Shown: positions 60,248-64,000 of the stretch, piece after piece | Position numbering within the stretch: the first letter of the stretch is position 1 | Layout: each line of letters opens with the position of its first letter | Assembly: GCF_014650595.1 (NCBI RefSeq) | Contig: NZ_BMVG01000016.1 | Location: forward strand, 105,869 to 169,868 | DNA length: 64,000 nucleotides | DNA from: Streptomyces alanosinicus | GTDB taxonomy: Bacteria > Actinomycetota > Actinomycetes > Streptomycetales > Streptomycetaceae | Reading direction: 5' to 3' | Notes under the pieces: generated by a model | Database searches by the model: none | Told to the model about the DNA's origin: nothing | The model's input: the letters and a program-made list of their open reading frames with translations, nothing else | Program-made: the position numbers and the translations under genes

Positions 60248-61129
60248 ATGAGTCGACAGGATTCCAAGGTCTGGTTCATCACCGGTTCGTCGCGCGGTCT
60301 CGGCCGCGCCCTGGTCGCCGCCGTCCTCGACGCGGGCGACCCCGTCGTCGCCACCGCCCGGCGCCCCGAGACGGTCGCGGAAGCCTTCGGCGAGTACGGG
60401 GACCGCGTCCTCCCCCTCGCCCTGGACGTCACCAGCCCGGACGCCGCCCGTACGGCGGTCGAGGGGGCTCTGGCGCACTTCGGGCGCATCGACGTGCTCG
60501 TGAACAACGCGGGGTACGCGAACGTGTCGCCCATCGAGACAGCGGACGAGGACGACTTCCGCGCCCAGTTCGAGACGAACTTCTGGGGCGTCTACAACGT
60601 CACGAAGGCCGCGCTGCCCGTCCTGCGCCGACAGGGTTCGGGAACCATCGTGCAGTTCTCCTCCGTCGGAGGCCGGGTCGGTGGATCACCGGGTATCGCC
60701 TCGTACCAGGCGGCCAAGTTCGCGGTCGACGGTTTCAGTCGCGTCCTGGCGGTGGAGACCGCACCCTTCGGTGTACGGGTCATGGTCGTGGAACCGAGCG
60801 GCTTCGCCACGGACTGGGCCGGCTCGTCCATGACGGTCCACTCGATCCCCGACGCCTACGACGAGACCGTGGGCGCGATGAACCGGCTCGTGCGGCAGAA
60901 CACGGCCGGGGCGGCGGGGGACCCGCGCCGCGCGGCCGAGATCATCGTGCGGACCGTACGCCGCGACGAGGTCCCCGGCCATCTCCTGCTGGGTGTGAAC
61001 GCGGTGACCATGGCGCAGGACCACTCCCGCCGCCAGCTCGCGGAGGCGACCGCGTGGGAGAAGGTGAGCCGCTCGGCCGACCACGAAGAGCCCTACCCCG
61101 TCCAACTCCCGACCGAAGAGCGTCCCTGA
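60248..61129 (+). CDS. short-chain dehydrogenase/reductase
   Basis: A 293-residue classical SDR: TGSSRGLGRALVAAVLD, NNAGYANVSP, Ser in VQFSSVGGRVG and catalytic Tyr/Lys in YQAAKFAV; C-terminal part typical for the SDR family that also includes oxidoreductases under TetR control. NADP preference is suggested by the basic residues after the glycine motif. Substrate unknown; regulated by the divergent TetR. Confidence 0.91.
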   Translation: MSRQDSKVWFITGSSRGLGRALVAAVLDAGDPVVATARRPETVAEAFGEYGDRVLPLALDVTSPDAARTAVEGALAHFGRIDVLVNNAGYANVSPIETADEDDFRAQFETNFWGVYNVTKAALPVLRRQGSGTIVQFSSVGGRVGGSPGIASYQAAKFAVDGFSRVLAVETAPFGVRVMVVEPSGFATDWAGSSMTVHSIPDAYDETVGAMNRLVRQNTAGAAGDPRRAAEIIVRTVRRDEVPGHLLLGVNAVTMAQDHSRRQLAEATAWEKVSRSADHEEPYPVQLPTEERP

Positions 61130-61355
61130 TCCCCACACCGTGTGCGGGTGATGTCCGGCCTGGAGGAGAGCGGTCCCGCGGATGTGCCGCCGGTCCGCCG
61201 CTCCGGGTCCCGGGCCGGCAGCCGGGGTGCATGATCGCGCACGCCCAGGCCATGCTTCACACCGCCCGCGCCGCGCCGTACCGCTTGTGCGGGTCCCTCC
61301 CCACGACCGCGTCAGCCACGGCAGACCCCTGTTGTCCGGTGGGCGGCGCCCGGGG

Positions 61356-61928
61356 TCAGACGCGGCGGCAACGGATCTCCAACGTCAGATCGAGATGCCG
61401 TCCGGCCATGCCACGGGACGCCGTCACACCGAACTCGGTGCGGTCGACCCGCGTGGTGGCACGGACGGTGAAGGCATCCGCCAGCACCTCGCGGTGCACG
61501 AGCGAAAGCCGGGCCGGCCGGGACACGCCGCACACGGTGAGCGTGCCGGTGACCGCGGTGGCGTCCAGCTGGTCGGAGACGAACAGCATCAGCGGATACC
61601 GGTCGGTGTCCAGGAACTTCGCCGACCGTACGGCGGCGTCCCGCTGGGCGTTGCCCGTGCGAAAACTCACCGCGTCGATCTCCGCGCGCACGCGCGACCC
61701 GGAGAGCGGCTCGGCCACGTCGACCGTGCCACCACGGATCGCGAAGGCACCGCGCACCGGCAGCAGACCGAAGAGGTGCCGGCTCGTGAAGGAGAGGGAC
61801 GAATCGTGCGCGTCGATCGTGTAGCGACCGAGCCGGGGAGTGGCGTGACGGTGTCGTCTGTCGTATCCATGCCTCCATTCCATGGCGGCGGGCATGCCGT
61901 GCGGCAGGGCGAGCGGTTGGTTCCTCAC
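61356..61928 (-). CDS. YceI-family lipocalin-like protein
   Basis: A YceI-like beta-barrel protein that binds isoprenoid-type lipids. Features: GRYTIDAHDSSLSFTSRHLF, VDVAEPLSGSRVRAEIDA, NAQRDAAVRSAKFLDTDRYP, and a final DLTLEIRCRRV. There is no signal peptide, so it is probably cytoplasmic. Start could be 61928, 61895 or 61883; the shorter ones avoid overlap with the divergent kinase gene and are more plausible. Confidence 0.85.
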   Translation of the reverse strand: MRNQPLALPHGMPAAMEWRHGYDRRHRHATPRLGRYTIDAHDSSLSFTSRHLFGLLPVRGAFAIRGGTVDVAEPLSGSRVRAEIDAVSFRTGNAQRDAAVRSAKFLDTDRYPLMLFVSDQLDATAVTGTLTVCGVSRPARLSLVHREVLADAFTVRATTRVDRTEFGVTASRGMAGRHLDLTLEIRCRRV

Positions 61929-63088
61929 CCGACGAAGGCGGCGATCGCGGCCGCCTTCGGGTCGCTCGACACCGGTCTGACCCTGGTCGGCGGCACATGG
62001 TGGCCCGACCGTCCGGGCACGTTCGCCTGGGTCATGCTCACCGTGCAGGCGCCGGCCTGCGCCTCGGTCGCGTTCCGCCGTATCGCGCCGCTGACCGTCG
62101 TCGGCATGCTCGGCACGTTCACCCTCGCGGTGACCCTGCTGATCTCACCCGCGGGTGTGCTGACGCCGGCCCACCCGGGGAACGCATGGGCACCCCTCGC
62201 CACCGTGCTGGCCGCCTACGGCCCGCTCTTCTACCAACAGAACCGCAGGACGGCGTACTTCGCGCTCGCCGCCTTCACCCTGGTCGTCATGCGGCCCTGG
62301 GAGCCGTCCGTCACGAACCTGACGGTCGGGCTGCTGCGTACGGCGGTCGGGCCGCTGCTGGCGCTGCACTTCGACACCCGCCGCAGGCTGATGCAGGCAC
62401 TCGTCGAGCGCGCCGAGCGCGCGGAGCGGGAGCGTCATCTGCTGGCCGGGCAGGCCCGCGCCGAGGAACGCGCCCGGCTCGCCGGTGAGATGCACGACGT
62501 GGTCACCCACCGGGTGAGCCTGATGGTGCTGCAGGCGGGGCGCTGAAGGTGACGGCGGCCGACGACGCGACCCGGCGAGCGGCAGAGGAACTGCGCGCCG
62601 CGGGCTGCCAGGCGCTGGACGAACTCCGGGACCTGGTCGGCATTCTGCGCACCGCCCCGGAAGGCGACCACACCCCCTCGGCGGCGGGGTTCGCCGAGCT
62701 GATCGCCGAGTCCGTCGCGGTGGGGATACCGACCGAGCTGATCGAGGAGGGCGACCCGGCGCTGGCCTCGCCGGTGGTCGGGCGCACCGCCTACCGCGTG
62801 CTGCGCGAGGCCCTGACGAACGTACGCAAGCACGCCCCCGGCGCCCGCGTGAACGTACGAGTGGAGTACGACCACGCACAGGTGCGGCTGACCGTCCGCA
62901 ACGCGCCCCCGAACGGCACATCACGCAGCGCCCTCGCCGGCACCGGCTCCGGTCTGGGTATCGCCCATCTGCGGCAGCGCATCGAGCTGGTGCACGGCAC
63001 CCTGCGTGCCGGACCCTGCTGCGACGGCGGATCCAGCGTCGAGGCGACGCTGCCCGCGTTCGTCCCGACCTCCGAATCGGCGGTGTGA
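61899..63088 (+). pseudogene. NarL-type sensor histidine kinase, frameshifted near 62537-62540
   Basis: A membrane sensor kinase with four to five helices (WWPDRPGTFAWVMLTVQA, LAAYGPLFYQQNRR), HisKA_3 domain with phospho-acceptor His in EMHDVVTHRVSLMVLQAG, and HATPase region (YRVLREALTNVRKHAPGA; GSGLGIAHLRQRIELVHG). Reading changes frame after VLQAG: the next residues ALKVTAADDATRRAAEELR lie in another frame. One extra G in the run GGGG at 62537-62540 explains it. The start is uncertain (GTG 61899 chosen; TTG 61917 possible). If real, the pair below is without a working kinase. Confidence 0.82.
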
Positions 63089-63741
63089 GCGTGGCCCGCG
63101 TAGTGGTGGTGGACGACGAGCCCATGGTGTGCGGATTCCTGCGCACCATTCTCGGCTCGGCCTCCGACATCGAGGTGGTCGACGAGGCGCACGACGGCGT
63201 GGCCGGCGTCGAGGCCGTCCGGCGCAGCCGTCCCGACGTCATCCTGATGGATCTGCGCATGCCGGGCATGGACGGGCTGACCGCGATCGAGCGCGTCAAC
63301 GAGCTTGCCGACCCGCCGCACATCGTGGTGCTGACCACGTTCGACGCCGACCAGTATGTGCTGCGTGCGCTGCGGGCAGGTGCGAGCGGCTTCCTGGTGA
63401 AGTCCACGCCGCCGGAGGAGCTGATCGGTCTCGTACGGGCCGCCGCCCAGGGGCACACCGTGCTGTCGCCCTCCGCCGCCCGTCGGCTCATCGCCGCGTC
63501 GACGGACAGCCTCTCGGCCCGCGACCGCGCCCGCGAACGGGTCGCCTCGCTGACCGAGCGCGAGGTGCAGGTGCTGGCCGGGCTCGGCGAGGGCCTGTCG
63601 AACGCGCAGATCGCGACGCGCCTGTACCTCTCCGAGGCCACGATCAAGGGCTATGTCTCCCGGATGCTGGACAAACCGGGCTGCGTCAACCGCACCCAGG
63701 CGGGCCTGCTCGCCCATGACGCGGGGATCGCCGACGCATAG
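63085..63741 (+). CDS. NarL/FixJ-family response regulator
   Basis: A 218-residue LuxR-type regulator with GTG start overlapping the kinase stop (GTGA). Receiver: VVVVDDEPMVCGFLRT, phospho-acceptor Asp56 in VILMDLRMPGMDG, Lys in GFLVKSTPPEEL. Output: GerE HTH in VASLTEREVQVLAGLG and SNAQIATRLYLSEATIKGY. The sequence KPGCVNR replaces the usual KLGCANR near the end. It is complete and is the likely effector of the upstream kinase. Confidence 0.92.
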   Translation: MSVARVVVVDDEPMVCGFLRTILGSASDIEVVDEAHDGVAGVEAVRRSRPDVILMDLRMPGMDGLTAIERVNELADPPHIVVLTTFDADQYVLRALRAGASGFLVKSTPPEELIGLVRAAAQGHTVLSPSAARRLIAASTDSLSARDRARERVASLTEREVQVLAGLGEGLSNAQIATRLYLSEATIKGYVSRMLDKPGCVNRTQAGLLAHDAGIADA

Positions 63742-63962
63742 CGGCCACCCGCGGATTCGGACGGCACGGCGGCCGCACGTCCCTCATTTCGCCCCTGGAT
63801 ACGTGACGCCACCCATAGGAGCCAGATCACATCCGATCCGGGATCGTAGGAACGGAACGCCCTGAACAGGGACTGAAAGCGTCAAAAGCGGGCAAGTCAG
63901 GCAATCATCCTATGTGGGGTAGTACGTCACATCATTGCGTACCACCCCAACCGCCGCTAACC
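63742..63962. promoter_or_regulatory. AT-richer intergenic region with an 11-bp inverted repeat
   Basis: No gene is visible. GGGGTAGTACG (63916-63926) pairs with CGTACCACCCC (63938-63948) with one mismatch and an 11-base loop. The stretch likely holds the promoter and an operator or attenuator for the gene beginning at the window edge. Confidence 0.4.
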
Positions 63963-64000
63963 ATGGCTGTCGTTGCCGGGAACACCACGACGGACCCGAC
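63963..64000 (+). CDS. possible start of the next gene (3' partial)
   Basis: ATG at 63963 opens a frame reading MAVVAGNTTTDP to the window end. No ribosome-binding site is visible, and only 12 residues can be seen, so this is a weak call based on position after a promoter-like region. Confidence 0.3.
   Translation, partial: MAVVAGNTTTDP

Noticed and set aside
61130..61355. Possible gene between SDR and YceI
   Set aside because: Only short frames without start signals; convergent 3' region with no clear structure.

Overview
The window is high-GC DNA with GTG and TTG starts alongside ATG, strong G/C bias at third codon positions, many ATGA/GTGA start-stop overlaps, abundant TetR and MarR regulators and several families typical of Streptomyces (SAV_915, DUF6153, ECF42/DGPF, SUKH-4, Pls-type synthetase). 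It reads as an accessory stretch of a Streptomyces or close-relative chromosome. No tRNA, rRNA, CRISPR array, integrase or origin was found.

Layout. 1-7 kb: 3' part of a one-chain assimilatory nitrate reductase/flavoprotein, a CtaG-like membrane protein and an OmpR-type two-component pair. 7-8.4 kb: a secreted protein, a lipoprotein and a frameshifted SAV_915 gene. 8.5-14.2 kb: a PaoABCD-like molybdenum aldehyde oxidoreductase operon divergent from a TetR gene, with two identical 14-bp palindromes between them. 14.2-18.5 kb: an FAD monooxygenase behind an 18-bp palindrome, an ECF42 sigma factor with its DGPF partner, and a SUKH-4-like protein. 18.5-29 kb: a decayed zone (CocE hydrolase, PH-domain protein, FAD epoxidase and a membrane-protein remnant) containing a lower-GC island with two overlapping AlkB-fold oxygenase genes. 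29-37 kb: GH18 chitinase under a DasR-like site, an in-frame 3-hydroxyacyl-CoA dehydrogenase/CoA-transferase ORF, a shortened Pls-type peptide synthetase and a P450. 37-40 kb: a probable copper operon behind a CsoR-like site. 41-46 kb: MFS exporter, gene remnants, then a terpene synthase translationally coupled to an FAD epoxidase-methyltransferase fusion. 46.9-49.2 kb: a small membrane protein coupled to a DNA-binding/coiled-coil/receiver protein, and a MarR-SRPBCC pair. 49.4-53.7 kb: a sugar catabolism cluster damaged by a nonsense codon and a deletion. 53.8-61.1 kb: P450-ferredoxin with a divergent TetR, an SDR behind a MerR-type promoter, an L,D-transpeptidase-like lipoprotein, an IS1634 remnant and a TetR/SDR pair. 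61.3-63.7 kb: YceI and a NarL-type two-component pair whose kinase is frameshifted.

Two points stand out. The terpene locus (45262-46263 and 42926-45265) pairs a class I terpene synthase with a fused epoxidase plus a methyltransferase related by sequence pattern to prenyl-diphosphate C-methylating enzymes, suggesting a non-canonical methylated terpenoid. The tandem AlkB-fold genes (20570-22553) share the same 21-residue His-to-Arg spacing and sit in foreign-looking DNA. A caveat runs through the window: at least five genes carry one-base indels, mostly in G/C runs, which could be sequencing error, while others show in-frame nonsense codons or large internal deletions that indicate real decay.
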